A stretch of DNA of 64,000 nt, from positions 7,925,978 through 7,989,977 of the forward strand of contig CM066923.1 in NCBI GenBank assembly GCA_033964015.1, in the 5' to 3' direction. The stretch's first letter is position 1. Every line of letters begins with the position of its first letter. The notes under the pieces were generated by a model, which was given only the letters and a program-made list of their open reading frames with translations, was not told the origin of the DNA and ran no database searches. The position numbers were made by a program, and so were the translations under genes. This DNA comes from Scolanthus callimorphus (Eukaryota > Cnidaria > Anthozoa > Actiniaria > Edwardsiidae). Of the stretch, positions 45,953 to 56,400 are shown piece after piece.

Positions 45953-46797
45953 CTAGTTTGTTTGTTTTCCAGACTTGATTACCTTTTGATGTGGCTTGGT
46001 TTGTATTTTAGTTGGGTTGTATTGTGTTTGTATGGTTTGTTTAGTTCCGTTAGAGCTAGTTACCTCAGGTAGTTGTTGGCCTTGAAACATTTTGGCGAAA
46101 AAGAACTTGACAAAGCTGCCTCGGAAGGCGACGTTGAGCACCAGTAAGAGACTGTCCCAACCGCGGTTATCCGTGCTGCCACCCTTAACAACTGAGATAC
46201 TCAGCGCTACCAGAGCAGTATCATACATAAACATACCAAAATTCCTGACCAAATAGGCAAACAGTACCAGCGGGTACAAAATCATGAAAAGCCTTTGCCA
46301 TGCGGGAGTGCCAAGTCGCTCTGCTATCCAATGAACGTAAGTCTCCTTGCGATAAAGTTAATTGCTGAAGCCAAGAAAGTTATGAAAAACGCTTCCACCA
46401 CAAGCCATATTCCAAGAATAGACAACTCTCCCTTGTCGCTGCCTTGGGTTTGTGCCAGATTGACAAAGAAGACGGAAACCACGTAGATAAAACACAAGAA
46501 GAACCAAACCCAGAAATGGCCCACGCGTAGAATCGCCAGGAAAAAGGTTCGGGTATGGAAACGCTTCCATAGAAATATAGCAGCGAGAAGGACAATCGAG
46601 TTTGCACCCTCTAGAATCGCGCTGATGGTGTTTAATCTTGAGCTGACGGCTTGAGGCAGGAGGTTGTATTCGCCACATTTTTCAACTGGCCGAGACTTGT
46701 AAACACATACTCCAGCGGGTATGTAGTTAAAGCCATCCAGAATAATCCTTACAACTGCGACAACGACTTGACAAACACCCAGTACCTGGATGAACAT
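45953..46797 (-). CDS. Multi-span membrane protein, copy A, one frameshift
   Basis: An unrecognised membrane protein homologous to the divergent gene at 47287-48132. From ATG at 46797 the frame gives about four hydrophobic segments (VLGVCQVVVAVVRIIL, SIVLLAAIFLW, VWFFLCFIYVVSVFF, WLVVEAFFITFLASAINFI) and closes at TAG near 46325. The paralogous sequence continues in another frame just upstream as KETYVHWIAERL, then LYPLVLFAYLVRNFGMFMYD and LLLVLNVAFRGSFVKFFF, to TAG-proximal 45953. One missing base near 46343 (GCAAGG context) reconciles the two. With it the protein would be 281 aa, the same length as copy B. Either a real inactivation or an assembly error. Function unknown. Confidence 0.6.
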
Positions 46798-47286
46798 TTC
46801 TAAGGTCTATCGACCGTCCTCAGTATTACAAGTTGTCGAGAAGCTTCCTAGGAAATACGTCTACTTCCGATAAGGGCGATTTCGAAAGCTGGCGCTACAT
46901 ATGGCTCTGCGAGCCTCAGCTTGACAAACATGAACTTTTCTAAGGTCTGTTGACCGTCCTCAGTAACAAGTTTTCGAGTAGCTTCCGGGTTCGTTTCTAG
47001 GAAATACGTCTACTTCCGGTAATGTCGATTTCGAAAGATGGCGCTTGCTCCGCGAGCTCCAAAATGAACGCCAACATCAATTGATGTGCAAACTAATTTA
47101 TTTGTTTATAATATTAGTGATTCTGTTTTCATAAAGATCACATCTCCGTTTGGCTTTTCCTTTGAATAAAGACGCTGACCATGCATTAATTACTCGAAAC
47201 AGACTCGAAAATTACCATTTCAAAGAAGTATCCTATTGCGCAGCTATTGGAAAACGGAAAGTGAAGTGTAATTGAAGTGTAGCACC
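46798..47286. promoter_or_regulatory. Shared divergent promoter region with internal duplication
   Basis: The two paralogous genes are transcribed away from this 489-bp gap. It contains a direct duplication: CTAAGGTCTATCGACCGTCC through GAAAGCTGGCGCT (about 46801-46893) and CTAAGGTCTGTTGACCGTCC through GAAAGATGGCGCT (about 46949-47045). Both carry GGAAATACGTCTACTTCCG. The second carries AAGATGGCGC, a YY1-like core. A bidirectional promoter is inferred from layout; the TATA/Inr positions are not resolved. Confidence 0.5.
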
Positions 47287-48132
47287 ATGAAGGTCGTAGT
47301 CAAAGCCACTGGGCTCTTGTATTTTGTTTTATTTATCACCCGTATTATATTTATTTTCTTATTTTTCGTGCCGTCCATATTTTGCCTCGATCGCCAACTC
47401 ACTATTGACCAATGCGGCAACGCGACATTTTCTCAGGAGATTCAAAACGCATTAGACCTGAGCGGCACTTTGTTGGAGGTCTGCAGCACTGTTATGGCTC
47501 TTGTTATTATATTCGCTTGGACTCGATTCTCTACAAAGACATTTCTACGGGTTCTCTTCAAACTCGCGAACTTCTGGTTTTGGCTTGGTATGGTTATTGT
47601 GACGGTGATATCGGTGGATTCTTTGGATCTCACCAAAGGACGGACAGCTCTGGGGGTGAGCCTTATTCTTGAGGTTTTATCTGTAACTGTGTTCTGCTGT
47701 GCGCTGAAGTTTATTGAAAAGGTCACAGTAAAGCGATCACTAGCGGAATTGTTACCCCAGACATATGCACGGTTCTTCTATTACACTTATCTTGCTACTT
47801 TGTGGGCCCACCTCGGGCGAAACTTAGCCCTGTTTATTTACGATACTACCGTCTTGGCACGTAAGATCAAACGCCCTACTACCTTTAATCACATAGACGC
47901 ATTTTTGTTGATACTAAACTGCGCTATGCGAGGTAGCTTTGTACAGTATTTTTACTCGATTATTTTCAAGCACCCTAAAGTCTCTGTGGTTTGTGACAAC
48001 GTCGAGTGGTCGAGGTCACATGACTTATACGGACCAATAGGAGTGTGGGATGGATCGGGCACGGTGCAGCCTATCGTACCATGGGACACCACTGTCCAGG
48101 AGGCGCAGCGTTGTGCACTAATCCGGCAATAG
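47287..48132 (+). CDS. Multi-span membrane protein, copy B
   Basis: A 281-aa unrecognised membrane protein, single exon. About five to six hydrophobic helices: LLYFVLFITRIIFIFLFFV (near residue 10-28), LEVCSTVMALVIIFAW, ANFWFWLGMVIVTVISV, LGVSLILEVLSVTVFCC, YLATLWAHLGRNLALFIYD and AFLLILNCAMRGSFVQYFY. About 60 polar residues follow at the C-terminus. Motifs shared with copy A: RF(S/H)T(K/R)TF, NFWFW/HFWVW, RN.(A/G)(L/M)F(I/M)YDT and RGSFV(Q/K).F. The start at 47287 is the first ATG in frame. The shared pattern indicates an old duplication. A secretory/plasma membrane protein is likely. No transporter or receptor family is recognised. Confidence 0.75.
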   Translation: MKVVVKATGLLYFVLFITRIIFIFLFFVPSIFCLDRQLTIDQCGNATFSQEIQNALDLSGTLLEVCSTVMALVIIFAWTRFSTKTFLRVLFKLANFWFWLGMVIVTVISVDSLDLTKGRTALGVSLILEVLSVTVFCCALKFIEKVTVKRSLAELLPQTYARFFYYTYLATLWAHLGRNLALFIYDTTVLARKIKRPTTFNHIDAFLLILNCAMRGSFVQYFYSIIFKHPKVSVVCDNVEWSRSHDLYGPIGVWDGSGTVQPIVPWDTTVQEAQRCALIRQ

Positions 48133-48243
48133 ACCGATCCCGTCTTCGCTTGAAGTTTTTCCCTGTGGAATAAAAATTTCCGAACTCCAAACTCGAAAAT
48201 TTCTAATGAATTCTTCAGCTTTTCCTGGTGAAAATATAAAACC

Positions 48244-48250
48244 CAACTAT

Positions 48251-48287
<37 letters not shown>

Positions 48288-48328
48288 GATAATGATAATG
48301 ATAATGATAATTGATAATGATAATGATT
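48244..48328. repeat. ATAATG/AATGAT microsatellite
   Basis: About twelve near-perfect hexamer repeats just 3' of membrane gene copy B. Confidence 0.9.
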
Positions 48329-48710
48329 TTATTGCAGTTTCTCTACATGGTAGCTTTACATCTGCATATAAAATAAATAACTACTATGTAAACAAAATAA
48401 AAGTTAAAATATGTACAATATAATTAATTAAAAGCTAAGAATATTAATAATGAATATCTTTCTATGTAAACGAATTTATCCTTTAATTCGTATTAAGTAC
48501 GCGATGTGAAGCCTTGTTTTTAAAAATATTAAAGCATTCTTTCTTAAAATTATTAAAATCTGAACATGATCTTAATGTGCAGGCAACTTATTAAAAGTTT
48601 GGCTGCTGTGTCTTGCAGTGTCCCCTTAACTAATGCAATCTGCAGGAAGGGGCATTAAGAAGCAACACCTTCCTGCAATATCGGTGTCTTTTCACTGCCC
48701 TGTGCCAAAG

Positions 48711-49634
48711 AAACCTTTTGGCTTGTCCGACGTAGCAACAGTAACTAGGGAGTAGAACAATGAATGTGGGATCGGTGAATTGGAGTCTTAATATATGACG
48801 GCGTCAAAACAGTCCTCAATATTTGTATCTGGGAACCCTGTGGTGACTCACGTGACTCGATTCAAACCTTTTGGCTTGTCCGACATAGCAACAGTAACTA
48901 GGGAGTAGAACAATGAATGTGGGATCGGTGAATTGGAGTCTTAATATATGACGGCGTCAAAACAGTCCTCAATATTTGTATCTGGGAACCCTGTGGTGAC
49001 TCACGTGACTCGATTCAAACCTTTTGGCTTGTCCGACATAGCAACAGTAACTAGGGAGTAGAACAATGAATGTGGGATCGGTGAATTAGAGTCTTAATAT
49101 ATGACGGCGTCAAAACAGTCCTCAATATTTGTATCTGGGAACCCTGTGGTGACTCACGTGACTCGATTCAAACCTTTTGGCTTGTCCGACGTAGCAACAG
49201 TAACAAGGGAGGAACAACAATAAATGTGGGATCGGTGAATTAGAGTCTTAATATATGACGGCGTCAAAACAGTCCTCAATATTTGTATCTGGGAACCCTG
49301 TGGTGACTCACGTGACTCGATTCAAACCTTTTGGCTTGTCCGACGTAGCAACAGTAACTAGGGAGTAGAACAATGAATGTGGGATCGTGAATTAGAGTCT
49401 TAATATATGACGGCGTCAAAACAGTCCTCAATATTTGTATCTGGGAACCTTGTGGTGACTCACGTGACTCGATTCAAACCTTTTGGCTTGTCCGACATAG
49501 CAACAGTAACTAGGGAGTAGAACAATGAATGTGGGATCGGTGAATTAGAGTCTTAATATATGACGGCGTCAAAACAGTCCTCAATATTTGTATCTGGGAA
49601 CCCTGTGGTGACTCACGTGACTCGATTCAAACCG
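48711..49634. repeat. 153-bp tandem array, six copies
   Basis: Unit starts AAACCTTTTGGCTTGTCCGA and ends TGACTCACGTGACTCGATTC. Starts lie at 48711, 48864, 49017, 49170, 49323 and about 49475, i.e. exact 153-base spacing, with one unit one base shorter. Units are more than 95 percent alike by eye, so amplification is recent. A single diverged relative (TTTGGCTTGTCCGACGTG) is at about 59573. Confidence 0.92.
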
Positions 49635-50015
49635 ACTTTATTTCAATTCAATTTTTATTTTCCACACATAAAAACAATACAATAATAAATATAATACTAG
49701 TTGTAGCTCTCGCTAAAAGTGCCAACGAGCAATTTATAAGTGAATCATGTTTTGCCCTTCGGAAAATATGAGTTCCTCTGACACACTGCTGCCCTAATTT
49801 CATTTGGCCTACTATTTTATATTCATTGATCCACAAAGCGTTAGCATCACGCGGACTGTAAAGTGACTATAGGGCACTTTAGGGACAAATATCTACCTCT
49901 AAATTTCATACATGTAAAGGTTGCATTTCCATGAGCATATGAACAAAGCTAAATCACTGTGATAGTAATGATTGTGTAATAATAACAGCGCGAGAAATAT
50001 ATACAAACACATGAC

Positions 50016-50480
50016 GTTTGGTCCCCCCTTATCACTAAGATAACTTTGTGACGCGATGTTTTGCTCTCGAGATATAATTTTTTCTAGTTTTGATGACGTC
50101 ATCGATGACGTTATGTCATGTGACTTTGTTGCTAGACCCCCCTTGTCACTAAGATAACTTTGTGCAAGTTTGGTCACCAAGCTATGTTTTGTTGTCGATA
50201 TTTTAATTTTTCTAGTTTTTATGACGTCATCGATGACGTAATGTCATGTGTCTTTGTTGCTAGACCCCCCTTGTCACTAAGATAACTTTGTGCAAGTTTG
50301 GTCACCAAGCGATGTTTCGTTATCGAGATATTAATTTTTCTAGTTTTGATGACGTCATCGATGACGTGATGTCATGTGACTTTGTTGCTGGACCCCCCTT
50401 GTCACTCAGATAACTTTGTCCAAGTTTGGTCACCTAGCGATGTATCGTTCTCGATATATTAATTTGTCTTAGTTTAGATG
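50016..50480. repeat. 128-bp satellite with CRE palindromes, copy 1
   Basis: Units at 128-base spacing (GACCCCCCTTGTCACTAAGA at 50135, 50263 and 50391). Each holds TGACGTCATCGATGACG, i.e. a cAMP-response-element core TGACGTCA joined to its mirror, followed by ATGTCATGTG. The tail to about 50822 (GAGTGAGCGAGCGA, TCGTGAATACGCTAACG, TGCCTGCCAACGTCTGAC) is repeated at 63640-64000. Confidence 0.88.
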
Positions 50481-51596
50481 ACGTCATGAGCTAACACTTG
50501 AGAGTTATGAGTGAGCGAGCGAGCGAGTGACATCTGGCCCACCACAATAACTCGTGAATACGCTAACGCGTATCCACGATTTAAAAATAATTATCAAATA
50601 CTTACTCGTTGCAATAAGACAAAATTATCTCGCATGCACTTTTTCTTTTATTTTCTTTGCATATACAACTTGTAAAGGCGTGCGTGCGTAGGAATATACA
50701 AAAACACTATAAGACAAACAAGTGTGTCATGTGTTCCACTGTATGTCACTCAGAATCATTATTCAACCTTGTCAAAAAGCGTGGATTGGAACATGTTACT
50801 AAGTGCCTGCCAACGTCTGACGGGAAGCACAAAATGAAGACAGCAAAACTTCTTGGGATGAAGAAGATAGAAATATTGAATCTTGGTTTTCATCCTCCCA
50901 TCGCAAGTCACCCCTGAGTGGGCTCGATTTCCGTAAAGTGCATAAATTATATGCCTCGTTCCAATGGAATGCGAAGTGGAGTGTTCTCTCAAACCTTAGT
51001 AAAGGGAAAATGCGTTTTTGAGCAAGTGGAAAATTTAATTTCGCCATTTTCAAAGGGTCACACAAACCTGCTTGTCGAAAAACGCACAGGTACCCGGCAA
51101 AAAGGCTAATATGATTACTGTTTTAACAGTCTTGATGAAAGGGCTTTAGGTGTTATTGTTTGGAATACACTTGAACTATGTTACGCCTTGTTGAAATCAA
51201 GTCACGCGGACAGAGGTATAGCGTCCTTTAATGTCTATTTATAACTTTAAATGTTTGCAGATTTTTCTTAGTTAAGCATCTCATGAGCAGCTCGCGAAAT
51301 CCTTCAACGTGTTTATGCAAAAAGGTGAGATCCTATGCTATACAATGATAACCGCTCATCGGGGAGTCCCAATTGCTGTGTAAGAAAGGGATAGAATGGA
51401 AAGAAAACTTTGCCGGTAAAAAAGGTAGTATAATCGGGTTTAATGCTCATCTTCATGTTTACGCTATTTTGTTTTGTTGTTTTATTTATTTTCAAATGTC
51501 AGCCTTTTTCCTTGTTTAGGTAACATTGCGTCTAAGCAGACAGACATGACTTAATCTAGGTTTCTGGGCTGGGCTGTGCTTTAGAGTGTTATTAAA

Positions 51597-51660
51597 TTTT
51601 GACCGCCCTGATGAAGGACTGAAAGTAAAGAGTCCGAAACGTCGGCACAAATCTTGTCTG
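51597..51660 (+). ncRNA. Candidate hammerhead-ribozyme core motif
   Basis: CTGATGA (51608-51614) is followed by a stem GGACT/AGTCC closing a 10-base loop (51616-51635), and then GAAAC (51636-51640). This is the conserved order CUGAUGA, stem II, GAAA of hammerhead ribozymes, which occur in Penelope-like and other retroelements of invertebrates. I could not resolve stems I and III or the cleavage site, so it may be a degenerate or chance match. Confidence 0.35.
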
Positions 51661-52291
51661 TTTTGTCCTTTCTCTCTATTTGTCGTCGATTTTATTGGGA
51701 CATTGCACATCCATCGCTGTTAGTGTTTTTAAAACTATTTCAAGCCTACATTTTGGCCAAATAAACACTAGTCTAAGGATAAATCAAATCAGTCGCTCTT
51801 ATCGGCCAAAAATCACAGTGTATAGCATACGTCATAGAAGTCTAGTTCGCCTGAAAACATGATTTTGAGAAAAGTGGAAACCCATGCATGACTTCCCTGA
51901 AGAAGCAGTACTCCTCGTCAAGATCGTAGCCAGACGTTTTTACGAGGTACACCGCATTGTTTTTATAGCTCCCATTTAGTGCTATATATTTATTGTATTT
52001 TCGGGGCTTCACGAGGTACGCCGGCATTGGCGTATTGGCGCACAGATACTCATGTTGTCTGCATCTCGCGTTGTCTTGTATCTGTCAAGATGACTTGAAG
52101 TTTGAGTGTCACGAAAAGTGCATAACTTCTTTTGGCATCGGGTATGCTATTTCTTAGCGACGTCGGCGAAAACTTGTTTAAATTCTTTCTCAAACTTCCA
52201 ATTATTAAAGCAGGTAATTGTAAAAACAAATCGTTTCTGTGCTTGTTTTGCATATTTTTTAGGGATGACCAAAAATCGCCGGCGGCGAATA

Positions 52292-52445
52292 TATAGAGGA
52301 TATTACACGGTGGCGCGAAGATATGAGTTTTATTTTCGAATGGCAAGAACAATATTTTACGATTGAGCGCGCAGCGAATGCGTAAAATATTGTTTTTGAC
52401 ACGAGAAAATAAAACTCATGCCTTCAAGCTACTGTGTAATTTTCT
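52292..52445. mobile_element. Hairpin MITE (TTACACGGTGGC family), copy 2
   Basis: ATTACACGGTGGCGCGAAGA at the left and CTTCAAGCTACTGTGTAAT at the right are inverted. The centre has a second inverted pair AACAATATTTTACG/CGTAAAATATTGTT. It is directly followed by the ATCCTCACTAGTGAGGA element (52437-52625). Confidence 0.7.
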
Positions 52446-52615
52446 TTTTATTATATAGACAAACCAGAAAAAAAATATTCTAAATCGATTTCCAAGCACT
52501 TTTGTTTTGACCGATATCCTCACTAGTGAGGACATGGAAAATATGTCACTCAGGTCCCGGATGTAAATTTGTATAAAATCTACGAGTGGCGTATTTCACA
52601 GTAAAACACTCGTGT

Positions 52616-52770
52616 TTATAGCGCTATTCACTGTTTATCAACATTGCCATTGTAATGCTAATGTGCCAACCGTAGATTGAATAGCGCCCTTTGTTATGTG
52701 AACCAATCGATCTCTGGTTGGCACATTAATAACAATGGATGACGTCAGCGTGAACAGCGCTATATAATAA
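52616..52770. mobile_element. Foldback MITE with TATAGCGCT ends
   Basis: TATAGCGCTATTCACTG at the left and GTGAACAGCGCTATATA at the right. Inner arms GCTAATGTGCCAACC and GGTTGGCACATTAAT are also inverted. A partial copy is at 32028-32070. Confidence 0.6.
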
Positions 52771-53004
52771 AACAATAATACGACATCGAAAATATAAACC
52801 GCATCAAAATGGATATTCAAATTGGCATACATATGTCGTGGGACCAGGGGCATTGCTTGTTTCGGAGACACTGTGAAGTTTTCGTGTTTGCAATACATAG
52901 ACGTTTTTTCATGTTCACACCCCGTGAACTTCGATGGTCTGTATCTCAAGTGGTAATGTACAGAAAGACAAGTAAACATGCAATGGATTGTTCCATTGCA
53001 AAGT

Positions 53005-53125
53005 AATGGCCCGTCTATTTGTTTAACGTAGTGGGGAGGGGGGGCCCCGTCTATTTGTTTAACGTAGTGGGGAGGGGGGGGGGGCGTCTATTTGTTTAAC
53101 GTAGTGGGGAGGGGGGGGGGGGGGT
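53005..53125. repeat. G-rich 40-bp tandem repeat
   Basis: CGTCTATTTGTTTAACGTAG plus TGGGGAGGGGGG recurs three times with growing G runs. G-quadruplex potential and assembly uncertainty. Confidence 0.8.
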
Positions 53126-53340
53126 CGCTCGATTTTTGCGCTGGTCCCCACGCACTTCTTATTTCCTGGATGGCGTCTGATCAGCAAACAGATCGGGTTT
53201 TCTGTATGGCAGCTCCTTCATATATGGTACACTATAGTGTCCTCCGTATCAATGTCTTATAGAACGACGATAGAAGGACACTATAGTGTACCATATATGA
53301 AGGATTTAGGGGTTTTCTGCGATACACCCAGCAACCGCTG
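53125..53340. mobile_element. Half copy of the 63-kb foldback with a nested MITE
   Basis: TCGATTTTTGCGC and GATCGGGTTTTCTG match the right arm of 63067-63348. A 92-bp element (53214-53305) with the same TIR as 33968-34528 (TCCTTCATATATGGTACACT) is inserted in it, and GTTTTCTGCGATACACCCAG resumes afterward. Confidence 0.6.
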
Positions 53341-53436
53341 ATATCCCCTGGGGGGACTTACTCCTCCTTCCCTTAGTTTCCATCAACTGGATGACTCAAA
53401 TTTCATTCTTCCATTGTTCTTCCAAGACAGTACACA

Positions 53437-56400
53437 ATGAGTCAAAATCCGCGCAAAACTGGCATGGCGTTTTCCGGCGGTGGGTTGCGCTCTACGGCTT
53501 TCTGTTCGGGCGTCTTGCGCAGAATGCTTCAGAAGTCCGTCCCCGTGGAGTACCTGTCTTGTGTTTCCGGGGGTGGCTACACAGGCAGCGCATACCTCGA
53601 CTGGAAGTACCGCAATGAACAGAAAGATGACCCAGTCTGGCACGCTCAGTTCTTCGACCACATGCGTAGACGCCCAAATCTCATGTGCGATTGCTCGAAC
53701 CCTTTAAGTGCAATCCTAGATACCATAAGTCTCATGTTTATGTATGTAGTATCTGTTATTTTACTGCCCTGGACTAGTTTCCTAATGTGCGCAATCCCAA
53801 TCGCTTACATTATAAATTTCTTCTTTAGGGATATCTTGCGCGCGCCTTTTACGTGCCCGAATCCCTCGAGGCATAATTTCACTCGAGCTCAAGATAAAGA
53901 GAATCCAAATACTTTCAAGCTACAGAAACTTGTCAATTCCACACGTAGTTCGGAATGCGTTCCCTATTTTGGGCCCCACATGTACAGTTCTCTTATTCTT
54001 TATATCACTTTGTTTAGCATCTTTGTAGTTTTGTACTTCCTCTCGTCTGCAGTGAACAGGCGTTTTAAAGATCTCGTGAAATTTCTCTGTAACCTTTCAG
54101 GGTTTTTATTGGCGATGACGCTTTTACCTTGGTTTATAGAGCAGTACATCGTAGTTATCCCTACATGGGCCGGCTTTCTCGTATTTTTTGTTAGCATTTT
54201 CCTTTGGATTGGATTTCCCCCGTTGCGGAGCAAAGCCTCATTGGCTGTTGTCGTTTACGTTTTTGCGTATACGGTTAAGTGGCGTGTCTACCAGACACCA
54301 GTTCTAGGGATCGAGTTCACGTTCATGAGATTTTGGGTCCTAATGTGGATCTCTGGGGTACTCCTCTGGCTGAGTCCATTTCTGGGGGTTTTGCAGCAGA
54401 ACTTCTACCATCTAATGACTCGGTAAGTGACATTGCTATCTTCTTGCCTTAATTTATAAAAGTACCACCTGCATTCATTGTATACAGTCTTCAGAATGTC
54501 AGACTTAGTTTTGTCGTTTGATATTAAGTCGCCATAGAAAGTCTTATAAAGTTGGCGACAAGGTTGTTTTCAGTCGCCAGGATGTTAATGTCGCATGGTC
54601 GCAATTTATGGCAATTATAATGGAATTAGCATTACCCATCGGGAATGTGGCCTAACGGTACAGATAACTTTGCTTTGGTCACAAAGCATTTACATTTTTC
54701 CTCCCCGGTGGAAAGTGGCGAAAGCCCGGTAGCGTTTGCGAGTATGGGCCTTAATCACACGGCAACCATCTTGGTTAAAATTCTTTGTTTTCCCGTGAAA
54801 ACTCGTAATCATGACGAGGCTGCACATACAAGAACAAAATATTTATCCAATATGGCCGCCGTGTGATAAAAGCCCATTCTTGGCAAGAAAATATATTGCG
54901 CAATACCCCTTTCTGCACCGATGCTAAGAGCTCAGTTAAGGTTGCGAGATAATATGGACCATGCAGGTATGGCATACTCCAAGAAAGATGTAAACATGCT
55001 ACAGCATCGAGCACGTACACTTGAAAATAACATAGCACCCGTCAATGTTAGTTCGAGCACCATACTCAAAGCTCCCCGCCTCGTCACCTCTCGGGGGGGG
55101 GGGGGGGGGGGGCTCTGGTGACAGACAGTTCTGGGTCGAGTACTAACAAAAAGCGTCATTTCCTTTCAGGTGGAAGATTCAAAAGAACTTTTTTTCTCCT
55201 GAAAGCGCCGGCGTGGCTGGTTGCGCGGGTATCTCGTGCTACGATTTCATCCCCTGGTGTTGTCGACACGATGGCGACCCCCTTAACAAACCCGTCACCA
55301 TGGGCGACCTGGCTGACATCACACCACAGTACATTTGTAATGTGACAGCTCACCATTGGAAAAAGTTAGTACAAAGAGTCATCAGATACCAAATTGCCAT
55401 ATCAGACTACTAGCTACTTTCGTTCCCGTTGTCTAGTCTTTCACACAAATCCATCACACAAATGGCGGTCGCGACACGGGGTTTTTCGCGATAAAAAAAA
55501 ACACAGTAAATATCGCATGCGTGCAGGCTAAAGCAAAGGGTAATCAGATTGCTCGTAATTCCACAGGAAGCCATTAATGAGAGAGTACGAACTGCTTACA
55601 ATATCACCAACAACGATTGAGCGCATTGACCACGTACCAGAAGAAGAGGAGTTTGGCTCGGCGTACTATATCAATCCCGATGACATCAAACTCTCTACCG
55701 CAGTAGCGGCCTCCGCCGCGGTAGTGGCTTATGACTTTGGCAGCGTTGGAAATATCAATCTATATTTCCGTGATTTGCAAGTACTTCTTGGACTAGGATT
55801 TGGGAGTCAACTCACTACGTATTCTCAGAAAAATGCAAGCTGTTTTGTGAAGGTAATCTGGCAACAGTCTTTTATTTTTTTTTTATTATGGTAACGTTAG
55901 CGTTCTTTGTAATTTCTGTAGCTGAAAAATATGGGGGGGGGGGTCCTTTCCTATACGAATAGTTACAAGCCGAAATGAAAAAGCCACACTGCTTTCCGTG
56001 TTGGGAAGCACTAAAGTCCCATAGAGCTAATTGAATTGATGCATCACAAAAAAAGTCCCTCATTCTCTGGGGTGAGTTCGGAGTTCGACCCAGTTCTCAC
56101 GCTTCCACTCAGCTAATTTCCTAACACAGGAATCCCGCACAGGACGCAAGAGAAGAGGTACCCCCCCCCCCCCCAACCCCCCAGTATCCCGTCGCCTTAC
56201 TCTGTCAACTTTTCGTAGATTCTGCCATCAGTAATCCAGTTCCTGCTGGCCCTCCCGATTGTTGTACTGCCGGCGTTCCAGATTCTAGAGGGCGGAGAAA
56301 TTTATGACCAAGTTGCCGTAGCTGTGTTCCTCGCCTTTCTAGGCCTGCTGACTCTCATCGCTGTTTGTCCGACCGGAGGACGTAATGCTTTATCAATTTT

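Larger units (their letters stand above)
48133..53436. other. Repeat-dense intergenic region, no gene recognised
   Basis: Contains the ATAATG microsatellite, the 153-bp array, the CRE-palindrome satellite with its tail, a hammerhead-like motif near 51608, and several hairpin elements. The open frames at 50657-50917, 52106-52366 and 52638-52979 overlap repeats or lack domains and are not called. A block near 48170-48720 is similar to 59440-59600, indicating a dispersed repeat. Confidence 0.6.

Noticed and set aside
48711..49634. CRISPR-like array
   Set aside because: Repeats are directly abutting 153-bp units without variable spacers, in a eukaryotic genome.
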